A stretch of 64,000 bases of DNA from Cupriavidus necator (GTDB lineage: Bacteria > Pseudomonadota > Gammaproteobacteria > Burkholderiales > Burkholderiaceae), in the NCBI RefSeq assembly GCF_013141915.1, contig NZ_SROX01000006.1, forward strand, positions 272,346-336,345. The letters are read 5' to 3'. A program made the translations under genes and the position numbers. This document shows, piece after piece, positions 26,039 to 36,801 of this stretch (positions are counted from its first letter, which is position 1; each line of letters starts with the position of its first letter). The notes beneath the pieces were generated by a model that was not told where the DNA came from, made no database searches, and was given only the letters and a program-made list of their open reading frames with translations.

Positions 26039-26675
26039 ACCCACCTGCATCCGCGGCAAGGCTGCCGCGATCCGCTTCGAGAACCTCGACACTGACCAGA
26101 TCATCCCCAAGCAGTTCCTGCGCGGCATCGACAAGTCGGGGCTGGCGCAGGGCATCCTGCATGACCACCGCTTCGACGCCAGCGGCGCGCCGCGCCCGGA
26201 GTTCGTGCTGAACCGGCCGGAATACGCCGGCACCAGCATCCTGGTGGGCGGCGCCAACTTCGGCTGCGGCTCCAGCCGCGAGCATGCAGTCTGGGGCCTG
26301 CAGCAATTCGGCATCCGCGCCGTGATCGCGCCCAGCTTCGGCGAGATCTTTTACTCGAACGCGATCAACAACCGGCTGCTGCTGGTGATGCTGCCGCGCG
26401 ACGTCATCGAGCGCCTGATGAACGCGGTGGACGCGGACAGCCGCAACACCATCAGCATCGACCTCGACGCCATGCGCGTGCGCACGCCCTGCGGCGAGCA
26501 CGCCTTCGAACTGTCGGCACGGCACCGCCGCATGTTTCTCGAAGGGCTGGACATGATCGGCCTGTCGCTGCGGCAGCGTAGCGAGATCGAGCAGTTCATC
26601 CAGCAGTACTGGTCGGCGTTTCCATGGACCCAGAACGTCGCGGCGCGCACGCGCGCAAGGCTCGGCAACACCTGA
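26031..26675 (+). CDS. LeuD-like 3-isopropylmalate dehydratase small subunit
   Basis: A 214-residue swivelling subunit that pairs with the LeuC-like protein. It has the family block LDTDQIIPKQFL and the signature NFGCGSSREHAVWGL, which shapes the active site. The start overlaps the preceding gene by eight bases, so the two subunits should be made in step. Length is normal for LeuD. As with its partner, the exact hydroxyacid substrate is uncertain. Confidence 0.88.
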   Translation: MPEPTCIRGKAAAIRFENLDTDQIIPKQFLRGIDKSGLAQGILHDHRFDASGAPRPEFVLNRPEYAGTSILVGGANFGCGSSREHAVWGLQQFGIRAVIAPSFGEIFYSNAINNRLLLVMLPRDVIERLMNAVDADSRNTISIDLDAMRVRTPCGEHAFELSARHRRMFLEGLDMIGLSLRQRSEIEQFIQQYWSAFPWTQNVAARTRARLGNT

Positions 26676-27878
<1,203 letters not shown>

Positions 27879-28162
27879 GCATCAAAAGAGACCAAGAATC
27901 TCTTTAGAAGAGTCGAGCATCATCGAAAAAATCTAAATATATCAACCTGTTACGCTCTGTGTACGGTGCTAATCTTACCTCTCGTCCCTGAAATTCACCT
28001 CCCTAGTGCTCGCCGAAACTTTTGCCGGCTCCACATACATTACTAACGGCGAATTATCCCACAACTAGTTGTTTTATAAGCAATTTCGTCTCCCAATGCA
28101 TTCTCTGCTCCCGGTCTCCAGCGGCTGAGTGTCAGCTTGAATGCAGCATTCGCCATGCTCCG

Positions 28163-30442
28163 TCAATCCTCAAATCTAGCGTCAAAGAAACCGGTCAAAT
28201 CTTCCGAATCTTCGTGACTCCCCTCATCCACAAGCGTCCATGATTCGTCGGGACGAGTACTGGGTTGCACCCCAGGGCGTCCAAGAACTTCCATCACCTT
28301 TTGTCCCAGCATTTCGTCACTTTTCGCAATCGCCTGTTTTTTGTTTTCATTAACACCGCTCATAGCAAGTGCCGGAATCTTCGCCGCTTGTCGGCGGCGG
28401 GCGTGGTCCTTGAGCGCTGCTGCTTGCTCTTTGCGTACTTTCGAATTTGGCCTCCGTCTCTGCATACTGGCTTGCGCTCTGGCGATGTCGGTCGGCCGCG
28501 CCACGAACTTTCTCTCCTGTTGTGTCATGTGGCCGTAGCGCTCCCTATCCCTTTTTGATATGTCGAGCCAACTGATGCTTCCATCATCCTTCCTCCAGAC
28601 GAGAACATTCGTGGTTCCAGGAACCGGCGCAACCCACACCATTGGATTCACCACCTTATTATTTTTTAGAAGATTCGGGGCCCGCTCCCATGTCGTCCTA
28701 AGTTCGGTCGAAGAATACTGTGACGAGCCGAACGCCACGAATCCCTCCCTGTTCGTTCGACGCACAAACGGCAACAATTTGACGAGTAGCTCCTCTTTAG
28801 TCCATGAAGTCCTTCCATCCCCCCTTCTCCTCTTCTGAATGTATTCCAGGATACCGGCTCGATGCAGTGGAACTCGTCTATCACGCATCTTTGTTGTGTA
28901 ATAAGACGTCGCGTCGGAATACAGGTTGTATTTTTCGATTGCAAGAATCACACATTTTTTTAGTTCGCCAAGGGTCAATACTGCGCTCTCCTTCGCCTCC
29001 TCGCGTCTTCTCTTATCCCTTGTTCGAAGTCGCCTTGTGTATGCTCCCGGCACTTGAGCGGCTATCTCGCTCTTTAAATAAGCATTGAAGCTTTCTATGA
29101 GCCCTTTTGCTTGTCCGCGGTACACCTCGGCAAGCTCCCGTGACATCCGCAGCGACTTCACGACATTCTCTTCGAATTCACCGCTAATCGCTGGACCTCT
29201 GTCTATAAATACAGAATCCCAATCCCCCTTTGGAAGTCCCTCGCACGAGACGAGACCATACTCCTTGGCCAGCTCATCTTTTTCGCTCATTGCACTAAAT
29301 AAGCAATAACGATACGCATCGGAGCTCTCCTGATTCGGCCACACGTGTTGGCCGACTAGAGCACCGCTCCGAGCACATATTCCAAAGAGGCCTGTCGCTT
29401 TCCCGATAGGCGAAAAATCATTGGTGTCCTTAACCAGATATACCTGCAGCTCAGTACCATCCATGAGTAGGACTTGCTTAGAGTGGTTTAGGATATCTGT
29501 CGCATGCCCTCTTCGAGCCGACAATTTATTTCTTGCGTCCTCGACCCCAACAAATCTCTTACGCCTATCCTCGTCATCCAAGTATTCGCTGCCGATGCGA
29601 TAAAATTGACTAAAGCTTGGCGTCAAGCGTATATCCCACGGCGACTCGACTATTTCCCCCTCTACACGCGTGCGCCCTACAAAGACGGTCTCTCTCGCCT
29701 TTTCCCAAGCTCGTCGAAAAGAGTAGCCTTCGTCCATTACATATTTCTCCACAGCGCGATGTATCATTCTTACATGCAGCGGACTACACTGTATCCCCAA
29801 ATCAATTTGGTTCCCAGAATTCTCGTATGCAGCCGGTCGAGGACCGGTCTTAGCCTTGCCATAACCTCTACGGCCCACGTCAGGGCCACCCTTTCTTGCG
29901 TGAAGTGGAATCATCGCTGTCTTATCACATCCAAACCACCAATAGGTGGTGAGGTTGTGCCGGATAGTGGCCTCATCGATACCAGATTCCGCTACGGCTT
30001 TTTTTATTAAAGCTGGCCGAATCTTCTTGTCCGCCACGACTGCCATGAAGTTTCGTTCGTTAACAAGATGTCTTATCGGCGCGAATCTACGAGCGATATC
30101 TGCACGCCGCTTCTGAGCTTCTTCGTACGGCAATTCGCTCGTATTCACGTCCATGAAGTCGAATCTAACGTTGTCATGAATGCGAACAATCTCGTTGCCA
30201 AATCTATGCGCGATGGCATCCCGCCGCCAACTCCGGGGTAGCTTACTTTTTGGCGGCCTTACCCCTTGCTCCACTTCAAGCATAAAGATACGGTCCGTAG
30301 GCTCCCAATAGCCCAAGTATCTCCAAAGGCTAAATTTCCCTCCACCTGCTGACATTTGAAGAAGGGTCCCTTTCGGATAAGGACGGTATTCCACATCAGA
30401 TGGCGTGCGAAAACCAGGACAAGGCGGCTCGCTAAGCTCCAT
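28163..30442 (-). CDS. tnsB: TnsB-like DDE transposase (Mu/Tn7 type)
   Basis: The 759-residue protein is the size of Tn7 TnsB (about 700). The integrase-type core has its acidic residues at D328 (VLLMDGTE), D414 (VFIDRGP) and E450 (KGLIESFN), in the order and spacing of an RNase H-fold transposase. Upstream lie helix-turn-helix-like DNA-binding segments, and downstream a Mu-transposase C-terminal beta-barrel region. The lysine/arginine-rich tail may contact the ATPase partner. TnsB binds the transposon ends and joins 3' ends to the target. The gene is the last of the operon, its start sharing one base with the tnsA stop (TAATG), and it is transcribed toward the nearby element end. Confidence 0.9.
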   Translation of the reverse strand: MELSEPPCPGFRTPSDVEYRPYPKGTLLQMSAGGGKFSLWRYLGYWEPTDRIFMLEVEQGVRPPKSKLPRSWRRDAIAHRFGNEIVRIHDNVRFDFMDVNTSELPYEEAQKRRADIARRFAPIRHLVNERNFMAVVADKKIRPALIKKAVAESGIDEATIRHNLTTYWWFGCDKTAMIPLHARKGGPDVGRRGYGKAKTGPRPAAYENSGNQIDLGIQCSPLHVRMIHRAVEKYVMDEGYSFRRAWEKARETVFVGRTRVEGEIVESPWDIRLTPSFSQFYRIGSEYLDDEDRRKRFVGVEDARNKLSARRGHATDILNHSKQVLLMDGTELQVYLVKDTNDFSPIGKATGLFGICARSGALVGQHVWPNQESSDAYRYCLFSAMSEKDELAKEYGLVSCEGLPKGDWDSVFIDRGPAISGEFEENVVKSLRMSRELAEVYRGQAKGLIESFNAYLKSEIAAQVPGAYTRRLRTRDKRRREEAKESAVLTLGELKKCVILAIEKYNLYSDATSYYTTKMRDRRVPLHRAGILEYIQKRRRGDGRTSWTKEELLVKLLPFVRRTNREGFVAFGSSQYSSTELRTTWERAPNLLKNNKVVNPMVWVAPVPGTTNVLVWRKDDGSISWLDISKRDRERYGHMTQQERKFVARPTDIARAQASMQRRRPNSKVRKEQAAALKDHARRRQAAKIPALAMSGVNENKKQAIAKSDEMLGQKVMEVLGRPGVQPSTRPDESWTLVDEGSHEDSEDLTGFFDARFED

Positions 30443-31221
30443 TACGTCTCCCTCATTATGACCAGTTTCTCGTCGGCCTCAAGCGGGTGCGTCATATCCA
30501 TACGCACGAACCCGAAGAAGACCGCTGCTGCGAAAAGGCGATAGCTATCCTCGACGTCCAAGCCAAAGCGTTTCCCAATCCTACCTAATACCTTGTCCGC
30601 CGTTCCCTGGGCTTTGGAAGTATTTAGAAAATGTGAAAATTCTCTCGCCGGTTTATAAAGGTCGTTTAAATTTTGATATCGCAGAAAACTGAACAATGCC
30701 CAATGATTCCCTGCTTCAGTCTCCGGAAAACTATCACTGCCCAACATTTCGAAGGTAAATCCGTATTGTTTGCAGAACTCTATGTCCCTGTTCATCCGTC
30801 TCTTTTCCTTGTCATCATCACGTCTATCTTCGTGCTTGACCGAGATGGCGTGATAGACGACCTTATTTGTCCACGGACAATTAATCGTCAACATCAAATC
30901 TAGCGTTGGTAACTCCTTCCTTCCCGGACGATTTCCATTCAAGATACGCCAGTCCATTTCATCGTCTGTATAGTAGTATTGCGCTCTAATATCCAAGACA
31001 TGCGGACAGAAGAAGCATGCCAGTTGCACGCGTTGTTCTTGCTCTGAATGAGCCGGGACGGAAGCGAATCCGTTCTTGCTAAACGGGTTATCGCTTGGAA
31101 TGGACCATCCTTTCACGTCCCGAGCGAGCAGATGTGGAACGTAGGCCGCTCCCCCATCGACGCCGTACGGGTCAACGGATGGGACGTTCAACGGCCAGGG
31201 TAACTGTCCAGGTTGCTTCAT
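30442..31221 (-). CDS. tnsA: TnsA-like endonuclease
   Basis: The 259-residue protein has the restriction-endonuclease-fold residues of TnsA: a Glu in HSEQEQRV (E60 or E62), D108 in PTLDLMLTI and K129 in AISVKHED. These lie close to the E63, D114, K132 positions known for E. coli TnsA. A C-terminal winged-helix-like part follows. TnsA cuts the 5' ends of the element so that it moves by cut-and-paste. I chose the ATG at 31221, which overlaps the previous stop as TAATG just as tnsB does; a GTG at 31239 is the alternative. Catalytic residues look intact. Confidence 0.85.
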   Translation of the reverse strand: MKQPGQLPWPLNVPSVDPYGVDGGAAYVPHLLARDVKGWSIPSDNPFSKNGFASVPAHSEQEQRVQLACFFCPHVLDIRAQYYYTDDEMDWRILNGNRPGRKELPTLDLMLTINCPWTNKVVYHAISVKHEDRRDDDKEKRRMNRDIEFCKQYGFTFEMLGSDSFPETEAGNHWALFSFLRYQNLNDLYKPAREFSHFLNTSKAQGTADKVLGRIGKRFGLDVEDSYRLFAAAVFFGFVRMDMTHPLEADEKLVIMRET

Positions 31222-32840
31222 TAGTTTTCGAAGTTCCACTTCTTCCTCGATTGACGTCTGGCCTTTGCCCGTTCAGCTTTCACTTCATCGTCACTGAGCT
31301 CGTTCGCTCTGTTAGCCGCCACCTGAAAGTCGGGATATCGCCCGTTCGAAACCCAAAGGTGACAAAGAACGCGCTTTGCGAACGCCGGAACCGTTTCCTC
31401 GAGTTCCTGCAACGCCTTAATGGATTGAGGCACCGGGTCGCGCTTAAAATTGACGACCGTCGCGCTCGGATGATTAGCGATAAGGAGCCGCGCAGATACA
31501 CGAAAGAGCCTGTGGCACTGCGCTCCCCAAAGCGCAATATGCTGACGTCTCATATGCGCCGCCAGCGAGTGGTCATAGCGCTCCCAATGGGACACCGAAC
31601 GCACCGTGGCTGCGACCTGGGTCCTACTACGGCGGGGTAACGCTTGGTTGAGAAAATCGCTGTCCCGACCACGGAGCCACTTTCTTACCGGAGGTGTCAG
31701 TTTGTCCACAATCGATTTCCTCGGTGCACCAGGATGCTTCTGGATATGGTTTAAGAGCAATGCTCGGCAATGGTGCGTGAACTCAGTTGAACTAAGTAGC
31801 CTGTTCCCCAGCTTTACCGTCCCAGTACTTTCCGCATGTGAGACATAGTCGGGGCGCACGCGCTTGGGTGCAGTTGGAGGCGCGGATAGGTCCTTCTCTG
31901 CCAAAGGTGTACTTTCAACTGTTCGTAAATGAAAATCCTCTCCGAGCAATGCAAGAGCAAGTACCGTTCCGACCATTGGATTACCGATTGGCTCTCCGCG
32001 TCGGAGCCGACCATAAAAAATGCTTTTATCTGGCAAATGAATACCGTGACGTTCTAAGAAGCTCGTTCCAAATGTATCGCTTAAGAACTCGCGTAGCGGA
32101 TGCGCGATGCCTTTTCGAGAGAGCAGTCCACGTGCGTGGGCACTCTTCTGCATTTGAACCGCCAAGTCATATGCAACAGCGCCGTTTGTATCGCAGTCGA
32201 GCAGCCTTCGCGCAATGGAACCAAGGCGAACATCCTGCTCAATTTCGGTAGCACTTAGCCGCTCATACCGCGGTCGCAACTTCATTCCGCATCCACACTG
32301 TCTTGCGTTGAGAAACGGGGCTCGCGAGTGCCGGCGCCCCCAAGCACAGGCCCCACATCCCTCAATAAGGGGCTCACCATGGCTATGACAAATGGCCAGA
32401 CTGGGTAAGAGGTGGGTGCGTTTCACAATATGTGTGCCGGAGACGATTCTGCTTTCGTCCGCGCACTGTGCGCATAGAGCAAGGCTCCATGCAACGCGAT
32501 TGTGGCTCACTAATTTTGCGACGTTAAACTTCACCGCGCCCTCATCCATCAGCGAGTAGTCCACCAGCGTTTGGCCGTTATCGGAGTCGAGGAACGCATG
32601 ATATAGCGGAGTGAGCGTCTGTCTTCGCATTAAAGTTACTCCACCCCGCTCTTCGCCTAAGAGCTCAGCAAGCTGTGCAAGCCCTTTCGGCAAAATCCAC
32701 GAAAGTCGTGCTCGGTAGTGTGCAATCTGAGTGCTAATGATGCTTCGCTGATTTTCCGAATTCAAATGCGGCAACAATCTCAGTAGGTAATATGCGACCG
32801 GCTCTCCCTTTTGTATGGCCGGAATGAATGGAGCATCCAA
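31221..32840 (-). CDS. tniQ: TniQ-family protein (second of two)
   Basis: The 539-residue protein opens like TniQ proteins (EPVAYYLLRLLPHLNSEN...) and carries a zinc-finger set in the first third (LCAQCADE, ICHSHGEPL, GCGACAWG, CGCG). The rest is helical and basic, without a known motif. TniQ/TnsD proteins choose the target and connect it to the ATPase. A second TniQ protein is encoded just upstream, six bases away. One may direct insertion into a fixed site and the other into other DNA, as Tn7 does with TnsD and TnsE. That split is inference. Confidence 0.78.
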   Translation of the reverse strand: MDAPFIPAIQKGEPVAYYLLRLLPHLNSENQRSIISTQIAHYRARLSWILPKGLAQLAELLGEERGGVTLMRRQTLTPLYHAFLDSDNGQTLVDYSLMDEGAVKFNVAKLVSHNRVAWSLALCAQCADESRIVSGTHIVKRTHLLPSLAICHSHGEPLIEGCGACAWGRRHSRAPFLNARQCGCGMKLRPRYERLSATEIEQDVRLGSIARRLLDCDTNGAVAYDLAVQMQKSAHARGLLSRKGIAHPLREFLSDTFGTSFLERHGIHLPDKSIFYGRLRRGEPIGNPMVGTVLALALLGEDFHLRTVESTPLAEKDLSAPPTAPKRVRPDYVSHAESTGTVKLGNRLLSSTEFTHHCRALLLNHIQKHPGAPRKSIVDKLTPPVRKWLRGRDSDFLNQALPRRSRTQVAATVRSVSHWERYDHSLAAHMRRQHIALWGAQCHRLFRVSARLLIANHPSATVVNFKRDPVPQSIKALQELEETVPAFAKRVLCHLWVSNGRYPDFQVAANRANELSDDEVKAERAKARRQSRKKWNFEN

Positions 32841-32846
32841 AAGTTT

Positions 32847-34406
32847 TTATCCTTTAGTAGTTCGTCTAATGCATGCTTTCTTCAAGACTCGCCATCGAGC
32901 AGGGTGTTGTTGATGTTCTTTCAGCGAATCAGCAGCCCACCTGAGCCTTCGCCGCACAAAGGTCAGCCTTGAATCGACAAGTCGCTCGATGGCGACTTCC
33001 TCCTTGGCGACGTCAAGCTGGTAGATGCTGATTCCCATTGCCTCTGCGAGGTGCGAGTATGAACGGCGTTTCGGACGGCCCGATTGGCCATCCAATGCTC
33101 CAGCGGCCGCGGAAGCTGACAATCGGAGCGCCGGAAGGAGTCCTTGAGGAACTTCACGCCTGGTGACCTTACGGCTTGAGCTCCTTCGGTCCGGCGAATG
33201 AGCCTCAAGCCACGCCCTATCGTTGCGGTACAGCCAAGACCATACGGCAGGCGTTTGCTGGCGAATCTGCGTTCTGCCCGAGCCGGCGAAGTCCACACAT
33301 GCAGCGGACCAAGCCTTTCGATATCCGAGGCGCTGGGCCCTCCTGTCACGTGCGGTGGTGTTCTGCTTGGGCTTCTTTAGTCTGGGAATCCCGAACCTCT
33401 CAGCTTGAGAACGCACCGTGTTTACAGCAACGCAGTTCTCGCGAGCGATGCGGGTCAGAGTCTTTCCCGCCCCAATCTCGCGACGCAGAAACGATTCCGT
33501 CAACAAGACGTGCCGAGTCCTCAGCACAGAAACGTTTTGAGTGCCGCAATGCAGGTTCACTAGCCAGTCGAGGAGGACGTAGTACACAGGATGAAGCGCA
33601 CGGCCTGGCCTATGTAATGCAGTAACCGCGGATTGAGCAGCACGACCCGATTGGACAAGGTCATCAAGCCGCGAATCGGGAAATCCGCCTTCGCCCAGCA
33701 TTTTCATTCCGTCAACAATGGCACTTGTGTGATAGCTCCCGCTCTTGTGCCGTAGCCCGATGTTCTCCAACCTTTTCACCAAGGCCTCTCGTAGCTCTCC
33801 CGGCTGATTGCTGTCATTGAAAAGAGCTGCACATCTTCGAGAGAACTCGATGCCGTTCGTCATGCGCAAATTGCTGGGCGTCGCCTTCATCGCGGCGTCG
33901 TAGGTCGACGGGCAGGTAGAGATGAAAAGGGGAACGCCGTGAATCGGGCAGTGTGTGACAAAGGGCGGGAGATGGACGCAAAGGACGGCAACAGCTCCGT
34001 AGTCCCGTACTGCTTCGATGTCGCAATGGACGCAGTGCGGTTCCGGAAATCCCGATGGCGCCAAGAACAGCGGCAGATGGCACGGACGAGTGGGCCCACT
34101 CCTCGAACTCAGCAATTTCGCTACCAGCAGCTGACATTCGCCCTTCCGCAAGACGGCGGCGTAATAGCGCAGCAACGAATACTTGTGGAGAACTTCTAAC
34201 GGGCTTCCGTACACATAATCGAACGCAGAACAGAATGCGGCAACGCACCTTGGCAGTGCTCGCAAATCACCTTGTAAGTGGCAGCGGATGGCTCGCATCA
34301 ACGCACCGTCCGTGGGGAGGCCGGAGACCCTTCCAATTCGCGCAGTGAGGCTTGGCAATACCTCTCCCGGTATTGCCTTAGGAAGCATATAAAATCCGTT
34401 GACCAT
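32847..34406 (-). CDS. tnsD: TnsD-like TniQ-family target selector (first of two)
   Basis: The protein (about 519 residues from the ATG at 34406) begins MVNGFYMLPKAIPGEVLPSL, the usual TnsD opening. It has a CCCH zinc motif in PHCVHCDIEAVRDYG...LPPFVTHCPIHG. A helix-turn-helix-like stretch (LTRIARENCVAVNTVRSQAERFGI) in the C-terminal half suits sequence-specific DNA binding, as in TnsD, which recognises an attachment site. The frame can be extended to a TTG at 34433 that overlaps the tnsC-like stop. The target site of this copy is not evident; nirS, where the element lies, is the obvious candidate. Confidence 0.8.
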   Translation of the reverse strand: MVNGFYMLPKAIPGEVLPSLTARIGRVSGLPTDGALMRAIRCHLQGDLRALPRCVAAFCSAFDYVYGSPLEVLHKYSLLRYYAAVLRKGECQLLVAKLLSSRSGPTRPCHLPLFLAPSGFPEPHCVHCDIEAVRDYGAVAVLCVHLPPFVTHCPIHGVPLFISTCPSTYDAAMKATPSNLRMTNGIEFSRRCAALFNDSNQPGELREALVKRLENIGLRHKSGSYHTSAIVDGMKMLGEGGFPDSRLDDLVQSGRAAQSAVTALHRPGRALHPVYYVLLDWLVNLHCGTQNVSVLRTRHVLLTESFLRREIGAGKTLTRIARENCVAVNTVRSQAERFGIPRLKKPKQNTTARDRRAQRLGYRKAWSAACVDFAGSGRTQIRQQTPAVWSWLYRNDRAWLEAHSPDRRSSSRKVTRREVPQGLLPALRLSASAAAGALDGQSGRPKRRSYSHLAEAMGISIYQLDVAKEEVAIERLVDSRLTFVRRRLRWAADSLKEHQQHPARWRVLKKACIRRTTKG

Positions 34407-34429
34407 TTTTGCACCATAACCTTTGCCTA

Positions 34430-35770
34430 TCAAATTCCGTGTGCGCGCTGCTCAGGAAGTATCCAGTCCGAGAGACGCATTGTCTCTTCCCTCGAGCAAC
34501 GTTCCTTTCCCAGCAATATCGACAGATTGGCGCGAAGCCCCTCCCATTTTGTTCGATACTGTTTTGACGCTCTTATGAAATCATTTTTCTCAATAATTGT
34601 CTGATTTCTGGCCTTTATTTTCATGATTTTCCAAAGCTCCTCCAAAATGACAAATAGCAGCATTGGCAGCCCTACCGCCTCCACGATTAATGCCGTCGCG
34701 AACCAGTCTCCCTGGCTTCTTTGCGCATCTGCGCCATCCTTCATTCCGCTTTTAAGCAGCAACGGAACTTGGTCCTGAAATGAACGGATAGACGAGCTCT
34801 CGATATCGGCGACCGTAAGACGAAATCTCCTTAGAAAGGCATTGACGAGATTCCCCCAGTCTGAGCCCAGCGCAATGTATTCAAATCTGTGAATTCCTCC
34901 ACTCGCCAGTTTTAGAGTGCTTGCGATTGTTCCGTCTAACAAAGCCCAAATGGCACAGGTTGCCGAGCATACGACTGGAACGCCGGTGACCACGGAGAAC
35001 TCCTCAAGTAGCTTCAAGCAATCCATGGCCGAACGAGCGCTCAGCTTTTGAGCGTCTATTCCATAAACATATAATAGACCGAGCCCGACTCGTCCAGCAT
35101 GCGCGAAAAGTTGCGGTGTAAGTAGACCAGTACGAGATGTGGGTTTTTGAATTCCATCCCAAATAACCCCTTTAACCTCGGAGTCGATGCCATGTAGCAT
35201 GGAATATATGAGGTGCTCAGGCTTACCAGAGCTCGGAAACGGAATCTCCAAGTATTTGAGTTGCTTAGTGAATGCAATAGCGTCCGATAGATTTCTATGC
35301 GGAACGACCTCCATTCCCAGGTAATCGCGAATCCGCTGTCTAAATGCTCCTTTCCCAATACCAAGTGGCCCCGAGACGATGATGCACTGCCCGGGAACCA
35401 TTGCGACAGGGAATGCCTCGACCGAACGGGAACGAAGGGCTATATTTTGACGGTTGATGTGCTCCGCAAATCGCGTTTCGGCGGGGTTGCGGTTCTCATA
35501 AGACTTTCTAACTGCTTCGATAATTGCTTCAGCGGCAGACAAATGACACGGTCGAGGCGAGAAGAATTCATCACGATTCTTAGTCGTTCGGACATCTTCC
35601 AGATTTTTTCCAAGCCGGCCATTGAGGTACAACGATGCGTACTGCCCTTCTTTGTCAGTAGGGAACGGCTTAACCTGAGCAAGAAAGGGATTGAAGTTTT
35701 TCGCAGGCGTAGGTACGGAGCCCTGGATACGGGTTACGCTGCTGGGCGTCCGTCGTGGCACTTCCGACAT
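34430..35770 (-). CDS. tnsC: TnsC-like AAA+ ATPase with altered Walker motifs
   Basis: The 446-residue protein occupies the position of a Tn7 regulator ATPase, first in the set of five. The P-loop is GPLGIGKGA (residues 134-142): the lysine is kept but the usual Ser/Thr after it is Gly. The Walker B-like strand GVIWDGI has Asp followed by Gly, not Glu. An arginine-rich region and VVCSATCAIW, sensor-like, follow. TnsC proteins form filaments on DNA and pass target information to TnsB. With these changes ATP hydrolysis may be weak or absent. The start is uncertain: ATG at 35770 or GTG at 35800, neither with a good ribosome site. Assignment rests on context and fold, so TnsC-like is the right level. 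Confidence 0.65.
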   Translation of the reverse strand: MSEVPRRTPSSVTRIQGSVPTPAKNFNPFLAQVKPFPTDKEGQYASLYLNGRLGKNLEDVRTTKNRDEFFSPRPCHLSAAEAIIEAVRKSYENRNPAETRFAEHINRQNIALRSRSVEAFPVAMVPGQCIIVSGPLGIGKGAFRQRIRDYLGMEVVPHRNLSDAIAFTKQLKYLEIPFPSSGKPEHLIYSMLHGIDSEVKGVIWDGIQKPTSRTGLLTPQLFAHAGRVGLGLLYVYGIDAQKLSARSAMDCLKLLEEFSVVTGVPVVCSATCAIWALLDGTIASTLKLASGGIHRFEYIALGSDWGNLVNAFLRRFRLTVADIESSSIRSFQDQVPLLLKSGMKDGADAQRSQGDWFATALIVEAVGLPMLLFVILEELWKIMKIKARNQTIIEKNDFIRASKQYRTKWEGLRANLSILLGKERCSREETMRLSDWILPEQRAHGI

Positions 35771-35929
35771 GAGGGTAATTGGGTAATTGGCCAAAAACAC
35801 CCGGCTAGACGAGGCCGGGTGGTATCGCAGGGGATGACCATTGCCTCACCCCCTTCAGATGCAGATTGCGCACATGGCATAGTGAGCGCATGTGGCGCTC
35901 ACCGTGGCCTTGCTTCGTGATAACGTTAG

Positions 35930-36502
35930 TCAGCGCTGCGAGTTAGCGCGACCGAGTCGCTTCCGCTTCCACTTGCCCGAGAAACGCGCGGTTCTGCTGG
36001 TGGTGGTGGGGCCTACGTTGCGAATCAGTATGGAGGCCACCAGCTCCTGGGCAAATTTACGCCGCAGCGCCTGCACGTCTGCTACTGACAGCCGGCCCGC
36101 ACGTTGCCGCGTCTCGCGAACTATGCGCCGAATGGCCTCAGCCTCGTGCCCATCCGAAAAGAACTTTTCAACAAGGTGCTTGAGACGTCCGAGACGGCAA
36201 GAATTCTGTTGTTCCGCGCCTTGCTCGCTTGCCTCAAACGAATGCTGCCCCGGTTGCTTGGGGAAGGACGCCTTTCGCGACTCAATATAGCGCTGTAGTT
36301 TCCGACGGCTCTGGCGCTTCGATTCTGTGGTGCCGCGCCCGATAGACAGAGCAGTCCCCACGCTCACACCGTCGACATCCCGGGCCTCTGGCTGGCCCAT
36401 AGATGAAAAAAATACGGGCCGACAAGATGTCTGTGTAATGGGTGTGCTGTGGTCACACACGTTTGTCACCAATTCGGTGAGATTGGGCTTCTTGGTTCTC
36501 AT
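35930..36502 (-). CDS. Basic protein of unknown function, upstream of the transposition operon
   Basis: From the ATG at 36502 the protein is 190 residues, with a low-complexity N-terminal third and a helical, Arg/Gln-rich remainder (RRKLQRYIESRK, LKHLVEKFFSDGHEAEAIRRIV, ending FSGKWKRKRLGRANSQR). I do not recognise a domain. It is on the same strand as the tns genes, 160 bases upstream of the ATPase, and downstream of the large palindrome at 36571-36620. A DNA-binding accessory or regulator of the element is a fair guess from charge and place only. Confidence 0.5.
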   Translation of the reverse strand: MRTKKPNLTELVTNVCDHSTPITQTSCRPVFFSSMGQPEARDVDGVSVGTALSIGRGTTESKRQSRRKLQRYIESRKASFPKQPGQHSFEASEQGAEQQNSCRLGRLKHLVEKFFSDGHEAEAIRRIVRETRQRAGRLSVADVQALRRKFAQELVASILIRNVGPTTTSRTARFSGKWKRKRLGRANSQR

Positions 36503-36570
36503 GGCGTTCCCTTCTGCAACATTAGGACGAGTCGAGCCCTCCCTGCCAACAGAAGGGACTTGACACACAT

Positions 36571-36620
36571 GCGTGGCCACGAGACACTGCTAATTGGAGT
36601 TAGTGTGTCTATGACCACGC
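36571..36620. promoter_or_regulatory. Large imperfect palindrome upstream of the transposition module
   Basis: GCGTGGCCACGAGACAC (36571-36587) faces GTGTCTATGACCACGC (36605-36620), and inside these arms AGACACTGCTAA faces TTAGTGTGTCT. The dyad spans 50 bases just upstream of the first minus-strand gene of the module. An operator for a self-regulating transposase or accessory protein is likely. Confidence 0.5.
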
Positions 36621-36801
36621 TCAAGACGGACGAATGGGGGCAACCAGTCGTTCGTCTTTTCTTTTTGCGGAGCGTGTTTCCGCTTCCAGAATCGCGCGAT
36701 GCGCGACCTCATCATTTCTTCATATCGGTCCCTGTCATGTCATATGGCCGGCCGCTTGTCGCCTGGCTCGCCCTAAGCTAGAATTCGTTCAGCAATACAA
36801 T

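Noticed and set aside
24635..26314. A 559-codon minus-strand frame across the LeuC-like gene
   Set aside because: Antisense shadow of leuC/leuD, rich in His/Arg/Gly/Ala, no domain.
28804..30010. Several plus-strand frames of 70-170 codons in the tnsB region
   Set aside because: They are antisense to tnsB, which has intact catalytic residues, and have no ribosome sites or families.
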